Numbered from the stretch's first letter, positions 34,457 to 44,578 are shown. The stretch: 64,000 bases of DNA from Pseudomonas thivervalensis (GCF_001269655.1 NZ_LHVE01000020.1:620001-684000), one strand, 5' to 3'. Numbers and translations: made by a program. Notes: generated from the sequence alone by a model not told the origin.

Positions 34457-36289
34457 TTACTCGACCGTTACCGATTTCGCCAGGTTACGCGGCTGGTCCA
34501 CATCAGTGCCCTTGAGCACTGCGACGTAGTACGACAGCAGTTGCAGCGGGATGGTGTAGAGGATCGGCGACAGGATGTCGTGGATGTGCGGCATGTGTAC
34601 CACGTGGGTGCCTTCGCCGTTGGTCATGCCAGCCTTCTCGTCAGCAAAGACAATCAGCTGGCCGCCACGGGCGCGGACTTCCTGCAGGTTGGACTTGAGC
34701 TTTTCCAGCAGTTCGTTGTTCGGCGCCACGGTGACGACGGGCATGTCGTTATCCACAAGCGCCAGCGGGCCGTGCTTGAGTTCACCGGCCGGGTAGGCCT
34801 CGGCGTGGATGTAGGAGATTTCCTTGAGCTTCAAGGCCCCTTCCATCGCCACCGGGAATTGCGCGCCGCGACCCAGGAACAGGGTGTGGTTCTTTTCGGC
34901 GAACAGCTCGGCGATTTTTTCCACGGTGTTGTCCATGGCCAAGGCTTCGCCCAGGCGGGCCGGCAGGCGACGCAGTTCTTCCACCAGTTTGGCCTCGACG
35001 CCTTCACCCAGCGTGCCGCGGACCTGGCCCAGGGACAGGGTCAGCAACAGCAGGCCCACCAGTTGCGTGGTGAAGGCCTTGGTCGACGCCACGCCAATCT
35101 CACGGCCGGCCTGGGTCAGCAGGGTCAGGTCGGACTCACGCACCAGCGAGCTGATGCCGACGTTGCAGATTGCCAGGCTGGCGAGGAAACCCAGTTCCTT
35201 GGCGTTGCGCAGGGCGGCCAGGGTGTCGGCGGTTTCGCCGGACTGGGAGATGGTGACGAACAGCGAATCGGGTTGCACCACCACTTTGCGATAACGGAAC
35301 TCGCTGGCCACTTCGACCTGGCAGGGAATACCCGCCAGCTCTTCCAGCCAGTAACGGGCGACCATACCGGCGTGATAACTGGTGCCGCAGGCCACGATCT
35401 GCACGTTGCGGACCTTGGCGAACAACTCGGCCGCCTGTGGACCGAATGCCTGGACCAATACCTGGTTCTGGCTCAGGCGTCCTTCAAGCGTGCGCTGCAC
35501 AACGGCCGGTTGCTCGTGGATTTCCTTGAGCATGTAATGGCGGAACTCGCCTTTGTCGGCAGCTTCGGCACCGTCGCGGTATTGAACAACCTCGCGCTCG
35601 ACGTCTTTGCCATTGAGGTCCCAGATCTGCACGCTGTCGCGGCGAATCTCGGCGATGTCGCCTTCTTCCAGGTACATGAAGCGGTCGGTGACCTGACGCA
35701 GCGCCAGTTGATCGGAAGCCAGGAAGTTTTCCCCCAGGCCCAGGCCGATCACCAATGGGCTGCCGCTGCGGGCTGCCACCAGGCGATCGGGTTGTTTCGC
35801 GCTGATGACCGCCAGGCCGTAGGCACCGTGCAGTTCCTTGACCGTTGCCTTGAGCGCTACGGTCAGGTCTGCAAGGTCCTTAAGCTTGTGGCTCAGTAGA
35901 TGCGCAATGACTTCGGTGTCGGTGTCGGAGGTAAACACGTAGCCGAGCGCCTTGAGCTGTTCGCGCAACGCTTCATAGTTCTCGATGATGCCGTTGTGCA
36001 CTACCGCCAAGTCGCCGGAGAAATGGGGATGGGCGTTGCGCTCGCACGGCGCGCCATGGGTGGCCCAACGGGTGTGGGCAATGCCCAGGCGACCGAGCAG
36101 CGGTTCAGCGTCCAGGGCGCGTTCCAACTCGCTGACCTTGCCCGGACGACGCATGCGCTCAAGCTTTTCGTCGTTGGTGAATACCGCTACGCCGGCACTG
36201 TCGTAGCCGCGATATTCGAGACGCTTGAGACCTTCAAGCAAGATGGCCGTGATGTTGCGTTCAGCAACGGCGCCGACAATTCCACACAT
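34457..36289 (-). CDS. glmS: Glutamine-fructose-6-phosphate aminotransferase
   Basis: 610 residues. The N-terminal glutaminase domain starts with catalytic Cys2 (MCGIVGAVAERN) and has the ARSGSPLVIGLG segment; two SIS isomerase domains follow, with CGTSYHAGMVARYW and FVTISQSGETADTLAAL; the C-terminus ends AKSVTVE. It makes glucosamine-6-phosphate from fructose-6-phosphate and glutamine, the entry to UDP-GlcNAc. It starts 1 bp after the glmR stop, so the two are cotranscribed. A perfect DnaA box lies inside at 34749-34757. Confidence 0.97.
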   Translation of the reverse strand: MCGIVGAVAERNITAILLEGLKRLEYRGYDSAGVAVFTNDEKLERMRRPGKVSELERALDAEPLLGRLGIAHTRWATHGAPCERNAHPHFSGDLAVVHNGIIENYEALREQLKALGYVFTSDTDTEVIAHLLSHKLKDLADLTVALKATVKELHGAYGLAVISAKQPDRLVAARSGSPLVIGLGLGENFLASDQLALRQVTDRFMYLEEGDIAEIRRDSVQIWDLNGKDVEREVVQYRDGAEAADKGEFRHYMLKEIHEQPAVVQRTLEGRLSQNQVLVQAFGPQAAELFAKVRNVQIVACGTSYHAGMVARYWLEELAGIPCQVEVASEFRYRKVVVQPDSLFVTISQSGETADTLAALRNAKELGFLASLAICNVGISSLVRESDLTLLTQAGREIGVASTKAFTTQLVGLLLLTLSLGQVRGTLGEGVEAKLVEELRRLPARLGEALAMDNTVEKIAELFAEKNHTLFLGRGAQFPVAMEGALKLKEISYIHAEAYPAGELKHGPLALVDNDMPVVTVAPNNELLEKLKSNLQEVRARGGQLIVFADEKAGMTNGEGTHVVHMPHIHDILSPILYTIPLQLLSYYVAVLKGTDVDQPRNLAKSVTVE

Positions 36290-36290
36290 G

Positions 36291-37067
36291 CTATTTCTCC
36301 TGGCTGACAGGCGCGCAGATCAGATTAATGCCGCGGGCCTGTATTTGATCGCGAGCCTCCACGGGCAGGCGATCATCGGTAATGAGGGTATGGACGCTGC
36401 TCCACGGCAGCTCCAGGTTGGGGATCTTGCGGCCGATCTTGTCGGCCTCCACCATCACGATCACTTCCCGGGCAACCTCGGCCATTACGCGGCTCAGGCC
36501 CAGCAGTTCGTTGAAGGTGGTGGTACCTCGAACCAGATCGATGCCGTCGGCGCCGATGAACAACTGGTCGAAATCGTAGGAACGCAGCACCTGCTCGGCC
36601 ACCTGGCCCTGGAACGACTCGGAGTGAGGGTCCCAGGTGCCGCCGGTCATCAACAGCACCGGCTCGTGTTCCAGTTCGCTCAAGGCACTGGCGACGTGCA
36701 GGGAATTGGTCATCACCACCAGGCCCGGCTGTTGGCCGAGTTGAGGGATCATGGCGGCGGTGGTACTGCCGCTGTCGATGATGATTCGCGCGTGTTCGCG
36801 GATTCGCTTTACAGCGGCCCGGGCAATGGCGAGTTTGTACTTGGAGACGGTTTGCCCGTTATCGGCCACCAACTCCTGCGGCATCGGCACCGCGCCACCG
36901 TAGCGACGCAGCAGCAAGCCATTGGTTTCCAGGGCAGCGAGGTCCTTGCGAATCGTAACCTCCGAGGTTTCGAAGCGCCTGGCCAACTCATCTACACTGA
37001 CCTCGCCCTGCTCTTGGAGCAAGGCAAGGATATTGTGGCGGCGCTGTGGCGTATTGCGTTTCGACAT
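36291..37067 (-). CDS. glmR: DeoR-family regulator adjacent to glmS (GlmR-like)
   Basis: 258 residues. The N-terminal DeoR winged helix includes RRHNILALLQEQGEVSVDELA and FETSEVTIRKDL (described by key helices); the C-terminal sugar-phosphate sensor domain has RIIIDSGSTTAAM, MTNSLHVAS and FIGADGIDL. In P. aeruginosa the gene between glmU and glmS is a DeoR protein named GlmR that affects envelope amino-sugar supply. Translational linkage to glmS suggests the same role. A REPIN separates it from glmU. Confidence 0.85.
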   Translation of the reverse strand: MSKRNTPQRRHNILALLQEQGEVSVDELARRFETSEVTIRKDLAALETNGLLLRRYGGAVPMPQELVADNGQTVSKYKLAIARAAVKRIREHARIIIDSGSTTAAMIPQLGQQPGLVVMTNSLHVASALSELEHEPVLLMTGGTWDPHSESFQGQVAEQVLRSYDFDQLFIGADGIDLVRGTTTFNELLGLSRVMAEVAREVIVMVEADKIGRKIPNLELPWSSVHTLITDDRLPVEARDQIQARGINLICAPVSQEK

Positions 37068-37169
37068 GGCGGCTTAAGTTTCGATTCGAAAGATAACGTA
37101 AGCAATCAAAACCTATTGAAGCGATATCGTCAAGGCGCCAGCAGAAAAATTCAGAAATCCCCTAAATCA

Positions 37170-37260
37170 CTGTGGGAGCGAGCTTGCTCGCGAAGGGGCC
37201 AGGTCAGGCAAAGCTGCTTTACCTGATACACCGCTATCGCGAGCAAGCTCGCTCCCACAG
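37170..37260. repeat. REPIN (family B)
   Basis: Inverted arms CTGTGGGAGCGAGCTTGCTC and GAGCAAGCTCGCTCCCACAG with a loop of about 50 nt. Lies between glmU and glmR, both on the minus strand; likely reduces read-through or protects the glmU 3' end. Confidence 0.85.
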
Positions 37261-37276
37261 GAGATTGTGGATAACT

Positions 37277-38644
37277 TCAGGGCTTCTTGATTTTCTCTGG
37301 TCGCTTCCAGCCGTCAATATTGCGCTGGCGCGCGCGCCCCACCGCCAATTGATCTTTATCCACATTCTGCGTAAGGGTCGAACCGGCCGCCGTGGTTGCC
37401 CCGCTGGAGATATCCACAGGCGCCACCAGCGAGTTGTTGGAACCAATGAAAACATCGTCACCCAACACGGTCTTCCACTTGTTGGCGCCATCGTAGTTAC
37501 AGGTGATGGTACCGGCGCCAATATTGGTGCGAGCGCCGACTTCAGCGTCACCCAGGTAGGTCAGGTGACCGGCCTTGGCGCCTTCGCCCAAGTGAGCGTT
37601 CTTGAGTTCGACGAAGTTACCCACATGGGCACGGGCTTCCAGCACAGAGCCTGGACGCAGGCGGGCAAACGGGCCGGCGTCGCTGCCTTCGCCCATGACT
37701 GCGCCGTCGAGGTGGCTGTTGGCCTTGATCACCACGCCTTTGCGCAGGGTGCTGTCCTTGATCACGCAGTTCGGGCCGATGACCACGTCGTCTTCGATGA
37801 CAACCTTGCCTTCGAGGATAACGTTGATATCGATGACCACGTCGCGACCCACGCTGACGTCACCACGCACGTCGAAACGGGACGGATCGCGCAGGGTCAC
37901 GCCTTGGGCCATCAGGCAGCGGGCGGCGCGCAATTGATAGTGGCGCTCCAGCTCGGCCAGTTGTCGGCGATCGTTGGCGCCCTGCACTTCCATGGCGTCC
38001 AGCGGCTGCTCGGTAGCGACGACCAGGCCATCGGCAACGGCCATTGCAATCACGTCGGTCAGGTAGTACTCGCCCTGGGCATTGTTGTTCGACAGACGAC
38101 TCATCCAGTCGCCCAGGCGCTCGGCCGGCACGGCGAGAATCCCGGTGTTGCCCTCGGTGATCGTGCGCTGGGCTTCGTTGGCGTCCTTTTGCTCGACAAT
38201 CGCGGTCACCTGACCGTCGGCGTTACGCACAATACGGCCGTAACCGGTGGGGTCATCCAGCTCGACGGTCAGCAAGCCCAACTGCTGGGGGGCGACATGC
38301 TTGAGCAGGCGCTGCAAGGTCTCGACTTCGATCAGCGGCACATCGCCGTAGAGAATCAGCACTGTATCGGCCGTGATGAACGGTACGGCCTGGGCCACCG
38401 CATGGCCGGTGCCCAGTTGTTTATCCTGCAGGACGAAATTCAGGTCATCCGCCGCCAGGCGTTCGCGTACTGCATCGGCACCGTGGCCGATCACCACGTG
38501 AATGCGCTGTGGATCAAGTTGCCGCGCGCTGTGGATAACATGACCGAGCATGGAATTGCCGGCGACCGGGTGCAAGACCTTGGGCAACGCCGAACGCATG
38601 CGGGTGCCTTGGCCGGCCGCGAGGATAACGATTTCAAGAGACAT
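37277..38644 (-). CDS. glmU: Bifunctional UDP-GlcNAc pyrophosphorylase / glucosamine-1-phosphate acetyltransferase
   Basis: 455 residues. The N-terminal uridyltransferase domain has ILAAGQGTRMRSALPKVLHP (residues 7-25). The C-terminal left-handed beta-helix shows hexapeptide repeats (VVIEDDVVIGPNCVI, then HLGEGAKAGHLTYLGDAEVG) and acetyltransferase residues in TITCNYDGANK. It converts GlcN-1-P to UDP-GlcNAc. It is separated from atpC by a terminator; perfect DnaA boxes occur at 37356 and 38530 inside it and at 37266 just past the stop. Confidence 0.97.
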   Translation of the reverse strand: MSLEIVILAAGQGTRMRSALPKVLHPVAGNSMLGHVIHSARQLDPQRIHVVIGHGADAVRERLAADDLNFVLQDKQLGTGHAVAQAVPFITADTVLILYGDVPLIEVETLQRLLKHVAPQQLGLLTVELDDPTGYGRIVRNADGQVTAIVEQKDANEAQRTITEGNTGILAVPAERLGDWMSRLSNNNAQGEYYLTDVIAMAVADGLVVATEQPLDAMEVQGANDRRQLAELERHYQLRAARCLMAQGVTLRDPSRFDVRGDVSVGRDVVIDINVILEGKVVIEDDVVIGPNCVIKDSTLRKGVVIKANSHLDGAVMGEGSDAGPFARLRPGSVLEARAHVGNFVELKNAHLGEGAKAGHLTYLGDAEVGARTNIGAGTITCNYDGANKWKTVLGDDVFIGSNNSLVAPVDISSGATTAAGSTLTQNVDKDQLAVGRARQRNIDGWKRPEKIKKP

Positions 38645-38708
38645 GACTGGCTACCAATCCTGGGTGGTCAGCGGCTGCGACCAGGTAATGAGTGTCGGGA
38701 AAAGAAAA

Positions 38709-38734
38709 AAGGGTAGCCGAGGCTACCCTTTTTA
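38709..38734 (-). terminator. Terminator of the ATP synthase operon
   Basis: GGGTAGCC (38712-38719) and GGCTACCC (38722-38729) around GA, flanked by A and T runs, so it reads as a strong terminator on the minus strand after atpC and possibly on the plus strand too. Confidence 0.92.
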
Positions 38735-38759
38735 ATCAATCGCACAGAAAGCAGACGGC

Positions 38760-39185
38760 TTAGCCGCCAAACTTCTTGCGGATCTGCTGGACGGTACGCA
38801 GCTGGGCTGCGGCCTCGGCCAGACGTGCAGCAGCAGAACCGTAGTCGAACTCGGCGCCGCGCTCGTGCAGGGCCTTCTCGGCGGCCTTGACGGCCTCCTG
38901 AGCGGAGGCTTCGTCCAGGTCGGCAGCACGTTGCACGGTGTCGGCAAGGACCTTGACCATGTTCGGCTGAACCTCGAGGAAACCACCGGAGATGTAGAAC
39001 ACCTCCCGCTCCCCGCCCTGCTTGGTCAGAGTAATCGGACCTGGCTTCAAGCTGGTGATCAGCGGTGCGTGACCCAGGGCGATACCAAGATCACCCTGAT
39101 CACCGTGCGCAACCACAAACTCGACCAGACCGGAGAAGATTTCCCCTTCCGCACTGACGATATCGCAATGGACTGTCATAGCCAT
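38760..39185 (-). CDS. atpC: ATP synthase F1 epsilon subunit
   Basis: 141 residues. The N-terminal beta-sandwich starts TVHCDIVSAEGEIFSG and has ALGHAPLITSLKPGPI; the C-terminal helical hairpin, Ala/Glu-rich, is about 90-135. It couples the central stalk to the c-ring and inhibits ATP hydrolysis. Last gene of the nine-gene atp operon. Confidence 0.97.
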   Translation of the reverse strand: MAMTVHCDIVSAEGEIFSGLVEFVVAHGDQGDLGIALGHAPLITSLKPGPITLTKQGGEREVFYISGGFLEVQPNMVKVLADTVQRAADLDEASAQEAVKAAEKALHERGAEFDYGSAAARLAEAAAQLRTVQQIRKKFGG

Positions 39186-39230
39186 CTGATTGCCTCAACC
39201 TAAATTAGCGCCCGTTGCCGGGCGCCGGGA

Positions 39231-40607
39231 TTACAGTTTCTTGGCTTTCTCGATCGCTTCTTCGATGCCGCCGACCATGTAGAACGCTTGTTCTGGCAGG
39301 TGGTCGTAGTCACCGTTGAGGATGCCTTTGAAGCCAGCAATGGTGTCTTTCAGGGAAACGTATTTACCCGAGGCACCGGTGAAGACTTCAGCCACGAAGA
39401 ACGGCTGCGACAAGAAGCGCTGGATCTTACGAGCACGGTTTACCAACTGCTTGTCGGCTTCCGACAGCTCGTCCATACCCAGGATCGCGATGATGTCCTT
39501 CAGTTCCTTGTAACGCTGCAGCACGTACTGAACGCCGCGAGCGGTGTCGTAGTGCTCCTGGCCGATCACGTTCGGGTCCAGTTGGCGCGAAGTCGAGTCC
39601 AGTGGGTCTACCGCCGGGTAGATACCCAGGGAAGCGATGTCACGGGACAGAACGACGGTGGCGTCCAAGTGGGCGAAGGTGGTCGCTGGCGACGGGTCGG
39701 TCAAGTCGTCCGCAGGTACGTATACCGCTTGGATCGAGGTGATCGAGCCTTGCTTGGTCGAAGTGATGCGCTCTTGCAGCACGCCCATCTCTTCGGCCAG
39801 GGTCGGCTGGTAACCTACTGCCGAAGGCATACGGCCCAGCAGTGCGGATACTTCGGTACCGGCCAGGGTGTAACGGTAGATGTTGTCGACGAACAGCAGA
39901 ACGTCGTTACCTTCGTCACGGAACTTCTCGGCCATGGTCAGGCCGGTCAGGGCCACGCGCAGACGGTTTCCCGGCGGCTCGTTCATCTGGCCGTAGACCA
40001 GTGCCACTTTGTCCAGAACGTTGGAATCCTTCATCTCGTGGTAGAAGTCGTTACCCTCACGAGTACGCTCACCCACGCCGGCGAACACGGAATAACCGCT
40101 GTGCTCGATGGCGATGTTACGGATCAGTTCCATCATGTTTACGGTCTTGCCTACACCGGCACCACCGAACAGACCGACTTTACCGCCCTTGGCGAACGGG
40201 CAAACCAGGTCGATAACCTTGATGCCGGTTTCCAGCAGCTCGTTGCCACCAGCCTGTTCAGCGAAGGTTGGCGCAGGACGGTGAATGCCCCAGCGCTCTT
40301 CGGTGTCGATCGGGCCAGCTTCGTCGATCGGGTTGCCCAGCACGTCCATGATCCGGCCCAGGGTCGCTTTACCGACCGGTACGGAGATAGCTGCGCCAGT
40401 GTTGTTGACGTCCAGACCGCGCTTCAAGCCCTCGGTGGAGCCCATCGCAATGGTACGAACCACGCCGTCGCCCAGCTGCTGCTGAACTTCCAGGGTGGTT
40501 TCGGCGCCTTGAACCTTCAAGGCGTCGTAGATGCTCGGTACGCTGTCGCGTGGGAATTCCACGTCGATAACGGCGCCGATGATTTGAACGATACGTCCGC
40601 TACTCAT
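39231..40607 (-). CDS. atpD: ATP synthase F1 beta subunit
   Basis: 458 residues. The Walker A GGAGVGKT is near residue 150, catalytic Glu in GVGERTREGND near 180, Walker B in DVLLFVDNIYRYT, and the DELSEADK motif near 390. Catalytic subunit of F1. Normal length; no oddities. Confidence 0.98.
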   Translation of the reverse strand: MSSGRIVQIIGAVIDVEFPRDSVPSIYDALKVQGAETTLEVQQQLGDGVVRTIAMGSTEGLKRGLDVNNTGAAISVPVGKATLGRIMDVLGNPIDEAGPIDTEERWGIHRPAPTFAEQAGGNELLETGIKVIDLVCPFAKGGKVGLFGGAGVGKTVNMMELIRNIAIEHSGYSVFAGVGERTREGNDFYHEMKDSNVLDKVALVYGQMNEPPGNRLRVALTGLTMAEKFRDEGNDVLLFVDNIYRYTLAGTEVSALLGRMPSAVGYQPTLAEEMGVLQERITSTKQGSITSIQAVYVPADDLTDPSPATTFAHLDATVVLSRDIASLGIYPAVDPLDSTSRQLDPNVIGQEHYDTARGVQYVLQRYKELKDIIAILGMDELSEADKQLVNRARKIQRFLSQPFFVAEVFTGASGKYVSLKDTIAGFKGILNGDYDHLPEQAFYMVGGIEEAIEKAKKL

Positions 40608-40634
40608 AGCTGGATCCTCTGAATATTTGAACCG

Positions 40635-41495
40635 TTAAACCGCGGCAGCGCCGCCGACGATTTCCGAGATCTCTTGGGTGATCGCAGCCTGACGCGCCTT
40701 GTTGTAGATCAGCTGCAAATCGCTGATCAAATCACCGGCGTTGTCGGTAGCGTTCTTCATCGCGATCATCCGCGCCGCTTGTTCAGCTGCGTTGTTCTCG
40801 ACCACCGCCTGGTAGACCTGCGACTCCACGTAACGGACCATCAAGCCGTCGAGCAGCTCCTTGGCATCCGGTTCGTAGAGATAGTCCCAGTGGTGCTTGA
40901 GTTCCTGTTCCGGGGTCGCCACCAGTGGAATCAACTGCTCCACGGTCGGCTGTTGCGTCATGGTGTTGATGAACTTGTTGGATACCACGGACAGGCGGTC
41001 GATCCGGCCTTCCAGGTAAGCATCCAACATCACCTTGACGCTGCCGATCAGGTCATTGATCGACGGTTCTTCACCCAGGTGGCTGATAGCAGCGACGACG
41101 TTACCGCCGAAGTTGCGGAAGAAAGCCGCACCCTTGCTACCGACCACGCACAGATCGATCTCGACGCCTTGTTCGCGGTTTACCGCCATGTCCTTGACCA
41201 GGGCCTTGAACAGGTTGGTGTTCAAGCCACCGCACAGACCACGGTCACTGCTCACCACAACGTAACCGACGCGCTTGACGGCGCGGTCGATCATGAACGG
41301 GTGGCGGTATTCCGGGTTGGCGTTGGCCAGATGACCAATCACCTGGCGGATGCGCTCCGCATAAGGACGGCTAGCAGCCATGCGCATTTGTGCCTTGCGC
41401 ATTTTGCTGACCGCCACTTTTTCCATGGCGCTGGTAATCTTTTGCGTGCTTTTGATGCTCGCAATCTTACTGCGAATCTCTTTTGCGCCTGCCAT
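40635..41495 (-). CDS. atpG: ATP synthase F1 gamma subunit
   Basis: 286 residues. N-terminal coiled-coil helix (IRSKIASIKSTQKITSAMEKV region, described in part) and the C-terminal helix (NATDNAGDLISDLQL, then RQAAITQEISEIVGG) form the rotor shaft; the DRGLCGGLN motif is in the globular domain. Sits between atpA and atpD as usual. Confidence 0.98.
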   Translation of the reverse strand: MAGAKEIRSKIASIKSTQKITSAMEKVAVSKMRKAQMRMAASRPYAERIRQVIGHLANANPEYRHPFMIDRAVKRVGYVVVSSDRGLCGGLNTNLFKALVKDMAVNREQGVEIDLCVVGSKGAAFFRNFGGNVVAAISHLGEEPSINDLIGSVKVMLDAYLEGRIDRLSVVSNKFINTMTQQPTVEQLIPLVATPEQELKHHWDYLYEPDAKELLDGLMVRYVESQVYQAVVENNAAEQAARMIAMKNATDNAGDLISDLQLIYNKARQAAITQEISEIVGGAAAV

Positions 41496-41545
41496 GTAAC
41501 ACCTATCAGGTTAGCAAGCGGGAGCCTTGCGGCTCCCGCTGCGGC

Positions 41546-43090
41546 TTACCAGGTTTGGGTGGCCTTGAACTTCTCGATACCGGCCTTGAGGCCAGCGTCG
41601 ATTTCGTCATTGAAGTCACCTTTAACGTTGATCTTGGCCATCAAATCGGCGTGATCGCGGTTGAAGAAAGCGATCAGCGCTTGTTCGAAGCTGCCGATCT
41701 TGGCGATTTCAATGTCAGTCAGGAACCCACGCTCAGCGGCATACAGCGACAGCGCCATGTCAGCGATCGACATTGGTGCGTATTGCTTCTGCTTCATCAG
41801 CTCGGTAACGCGCTGACCATGCTCAAGTTGCTTACGGGTCGCTTCGTCCAGGTCAGAAGCGAACTGGGCGAATGCCGCCAGTTCACGGTACTGGGCCAGG
41901 GCGGTACGGATACCACCGGACAGCTTCTTGATGATCTTGGTCTGAGCGGCACCACCCACACGGGATACCGAAACACCGGCGTTCACAGCAGGACGGATGC
42001 CCGAGTTGAACATGGCCGATTCCAGGAAGATCTGACCGTCGGTGATGGAAATCACGTTGGTCGGAACGAACGCGGAAACGTCGCCAGCCTGGGTTTCAAT
42101 GATCGGCAGAGCGGTCAGGGAACCGGTCTTGCCAGTCACGGCACCGTTGGTGAACTTCTCTACGTACTCTTCCGAAACGCGGGATGCGCGCTCCAGCAGA
42201 CGGGAGTGGAGATAGAACACGTCGCCTGGGTAGGCTTCACGGCCTGGTGGACGGCGCAGCAGCAGGGAAATCTGGCGGTAGGCCACTGCTTGCTTGGACA
42301 GATCGTCATAGACGATCAGCGCGTCTTCACCGCGGTCGCGGAAGTATTCGCCCATGGTGCAACCGGAGTACGGTGCCAGGAACTGCAGTGCGGCCGATTC
42401 CGAAGCACTGGCGGCAACGATGATGGTGTTAGCCAGTGCACCGTTCTCTTCCAGCTTGCGAACCACGTTGGCGATGGTCGATTGCTTCTGACCGATTGCC
42501 ACGTAGACGCAGAAGATGCCGCTGTTTTTCTGGTTGATGATCGCGTCGATCGCCAGAGCGGTCTTACCGATCTGACGGTCACCGATGATCAGCTCACGCT
42601 GGCCACGGCCGACAGGGATCATGGCATCGACAGCCTTGTAGCCAGTCTGTACAGGCTGGTCTACCGACTTACGCCAGATCACGCCCGGAGCAACTTTCTC
42701 GACCGCGTCGGTCTCGGTGTTGTTCAGCGGACCTTTGCCGTCAACAGGGTTGCCCAATGCGTCGACAACGCGACCCAGCAGTTCCTTACCGACAGGAACT
42801 TCGAGGATGCGGCCGGTGCACTTGGCGCTCATGCCTTCAGCCAGCGTCGTGTACGCGCCCAATACCACGGCACCTACAGAGTCTTGCTCCAGGTTGAGGG
42901 CCATACCGTAGACGCCGCCCGGAAACTCGATCATCTCGCCGTACATGACGTCGGCCAGACCGTGAATCCGCACGATGCCGTCAGATACGCTGACGACAGT
43001 GCCTTCGTTACGGGCTTGGGAGGTTACATCGAGCTTGTCGATGCGGCCCTTGATAATTTCACTTATTTCGGAAGGATTGAGTTGCTGCAT
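41546..43090 (-). CDS. atpA: ATP synthase F1 alpha subunit
   Basis: 514 residues. Non-catalytic nucleotide-binding P-loop GDRQIGKTA near residue 170, visual motif PAVNAGVSVSRVGGAAQ near 365-380 with the Arg finger. Starts MQQLNPSEISEI. Usual length. Confidence 0.98.
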   Translation of the reverse strand: MQQLNPSEISEIIKGRIDKLDVTSQARNEGTVVSVSDGIVRIHGLADVMYGEMIEFPGGVYGMALNLEQDSVGAVVLGAYTTLAEGMSAKCTGRILEVPVGKELLGRVVDALGNPVDGKGPLNNTETDAVEKVAPGVIWRKSVDQPVQTGYKAVDAMIPVGRGQRELIIGDRQIGKTALAIDAIINQKNSGIFCVYVAIGQKQSTIANVVRKLEENGALANTIIVAASASESAALQFLAPYSGCTMGEYFRDRGEDALIVYDDLSKQAVAYRQISLLLRRPPGREAYPGDVFYLHSRLLERASRVSEEYVEKFTNGAVTGKTGSLTALPIIETQAGDVSAFVPTNVISITDGQIFLESAMFNSGIRPAVNAGVSVSRVGGAAQTKIIKKLSGGIRTALAQYRELAAFAQFASDLDEATRKQLEHGQRVTELMKQKQYAPMSIADMALSLYAAERGFLTDIEIAKIGSFEQALIAFFNRDHADLMAKINVKGDFNDEIDAGLKAGIEKFKATQTW

Positions 43091-43111
43091 TGCTCTGCTG
43101 CCCCTTCAAAC

Positions 43112-43648
43112 TCAAGATTTCAATGCTTCGGCAAGTTTCGCGATTTTGCCGCGAATCGAGCCATCGATAACCAGGTCGCCGGCGCGGATGACAACGCCCC
43201 CAATCAGGGACTTGTCTTCCTCGACTTGCAGGCGCACTTCCCGGTTGAGTCGTGCACTGAGAACCTTGGCGAGTTTGTCTTGCTGTTCTTGGTTCAATGC
43301 GAAAGCACTGGTCACTTCCACGTCTACCGACTTCTCTTGCTCGGCCTTGTACAGGTCGAAAAGAGCGGCGATCTCCGGCAGAAGCGGGAGACGGTCGTTT
43401 TCGGCAACGACGTGAATGAAATTCTGTGCCTTGGCATCGAACTTGTCGCCGCACACGTCGATGAACGTGGCGGCCTTTTCTGCGCTCGTCAGTCGCGGGG
43501 CCTTGAGCACGCGCTGCATGGTGTCGTCTTGCGACACCGCTGCTGCCAGGCCGAGCATGGCTGACCAATTGGCCAGTTGCTGGTGGGCCTGAGCGTGCTC
43601 GAAGGCCGCCTTAGCGTAAGGTCGGGCCAACGTGGTCAGTTCTGCCAT
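43112..43648 (-). CDS. atpH: ATP synthase F1 delta subunit
   Basis: 178 residues. N-terminal helical bundle starting AELTTLARPYAKAAFEHA; C-terminal signature REVRLQVEEDKSLIGGVVIRAGD near residues 138-162 (described by key residues). Links F1 to the b-subunit stalk. Confidence 0.97.
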   Translation of the reverse strand: MAELTTLARPYAKAAFEHAQAHQQLANWSAMLGLAAAVSQDDTMQRVLKAPRLTSAEKAATFIDVCGDKFDAKAQNFIHVVAENDRLPLLPEIAALFDLYKAEQEKSVDVEVTSAFALNQEQQDKLAKVLSARLNREVRLQVEEDKSLIGGVVIRAGDLVIDGSIRGKIAKLAEALKS

Positions 43649-43660
43649 GATCGCCCTCGC

Positions 43661-44131
43661 TTAGATTTCAGCAGCCAGTTGGTTAACCAGCTCTGCGTGC
43701 GCGTTTTGATCGATTGTGGCACCCAGGATCTTCGAAGCACCGCCAACGGCCAGGGCACCCACTTGGGCACGCAGCGCGTCTTTGACACTGTTGAGTTCCT
43801 GTTCGATCTCGGCTTGAGCCTGAGCCTTCACACGGTCAGCTTCGACGCGAGCCTGTTCACGGGCTTCGTCGACAATCTGGGTACCGCGTTTCTTGGCTTG
43901 CTCGATGATTTCAGCTGCCTGAGCCTTCGCTTCGCGCAGTTGCTGACCCACTTTCTCATGGGCCAACTCCAGGTCGCGAGCTGCACGGCTGGCAGCGTCC
44001 AGACCATCAGCGATCTTCTTTTGACGTTCGTGCAATGCCGCAATGACCGGAGGCCATACGAACTTCATGCAGAACAGTACAAAAATCAGGAACGCAACGG
44101 ACTGGCCAATCAGGGTCGCATTAATGTTCAC
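43661..44131 (-). CDS. atpF: ATP synthase F0 b subunit
   Basis: 156 residues. One N-terminal membrane helix (NATLIGQSVAFLIFVLFCMKF), then a long charged coiled coil (AHEKVGQQLREAKAQAAEII region). Peripheral stalk dimer. Standard length for gammaproteobacteria. Confidence 0.97.
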   Translation of the reverse strand: MNINATLIGQSVAFLIFVLFCMKFVWPPVIAALHERQKKIADGLDAASRAARDLELAHEKVGQQLREAKAQAAEIIEQAKKRGTQIVDEAREQARVEADRVKAQAQAEIEQELNSVKDALRAQVGALAVGGASKILGATIDQNAHAELVNQLAAEI

Positions 44132-44189
44132 GCCAACACCTCGCAGTTACGTTGTCCATCACACCAATCTACTCGAGACATCCGAGTAA

Positions 44190-44447
44190 TTAGCCAGCGA
44201 TTTGACCAACGAACGGGTTCGCAAAGGTGAAGAACAGCGCGATACCAACACCGATCATGGTCACGGCGTCGAGCAGACCGGCCACGATGAACATTTTAAC
44301 TTGCAGCATTGGAACCATTTCTGGCTGACGCGCAGCGCCTTCCAGGAACTTGCCGCCCAGCAGGCCGAAACCAATTGCGGTACCCAGTGCGCCCAGGCCG
44401 ATCAACAGTGCAACAGCGATAGCGGTTAGACCAACTACAGTTTCCAT
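44190..44447 (-). CDS. atpE: ATP synthase F0 c subunit
   Basis: 85 residues, two membrane helices with a polar loop (ARQPEM, residues 39-44). The proton-carrying acid is Asp60 in [19 protein letters not shown], as in E. coli Asp61, which points to a proton rather than sodium ring. Forms the rotor ring in the inner membrane. Confidence 0.98.
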
Positions 44448-44578
44448 CTTTCCTCCCGACTTTTACGTCGTATGGTTTAGGTTTTTTAGATTAAAGCGGT
44501 AAAACAAATCGTTTCTCAGCCCGGATCGGGCTCCTCCCCGTTTGACCGGGAAGGACATCAGACTAGTCGAGACTGGCC

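Noticed and set aside
41483..43564. A 693-residue plus-strand frame
   Set aside because: Antisense to atpA and atpH.
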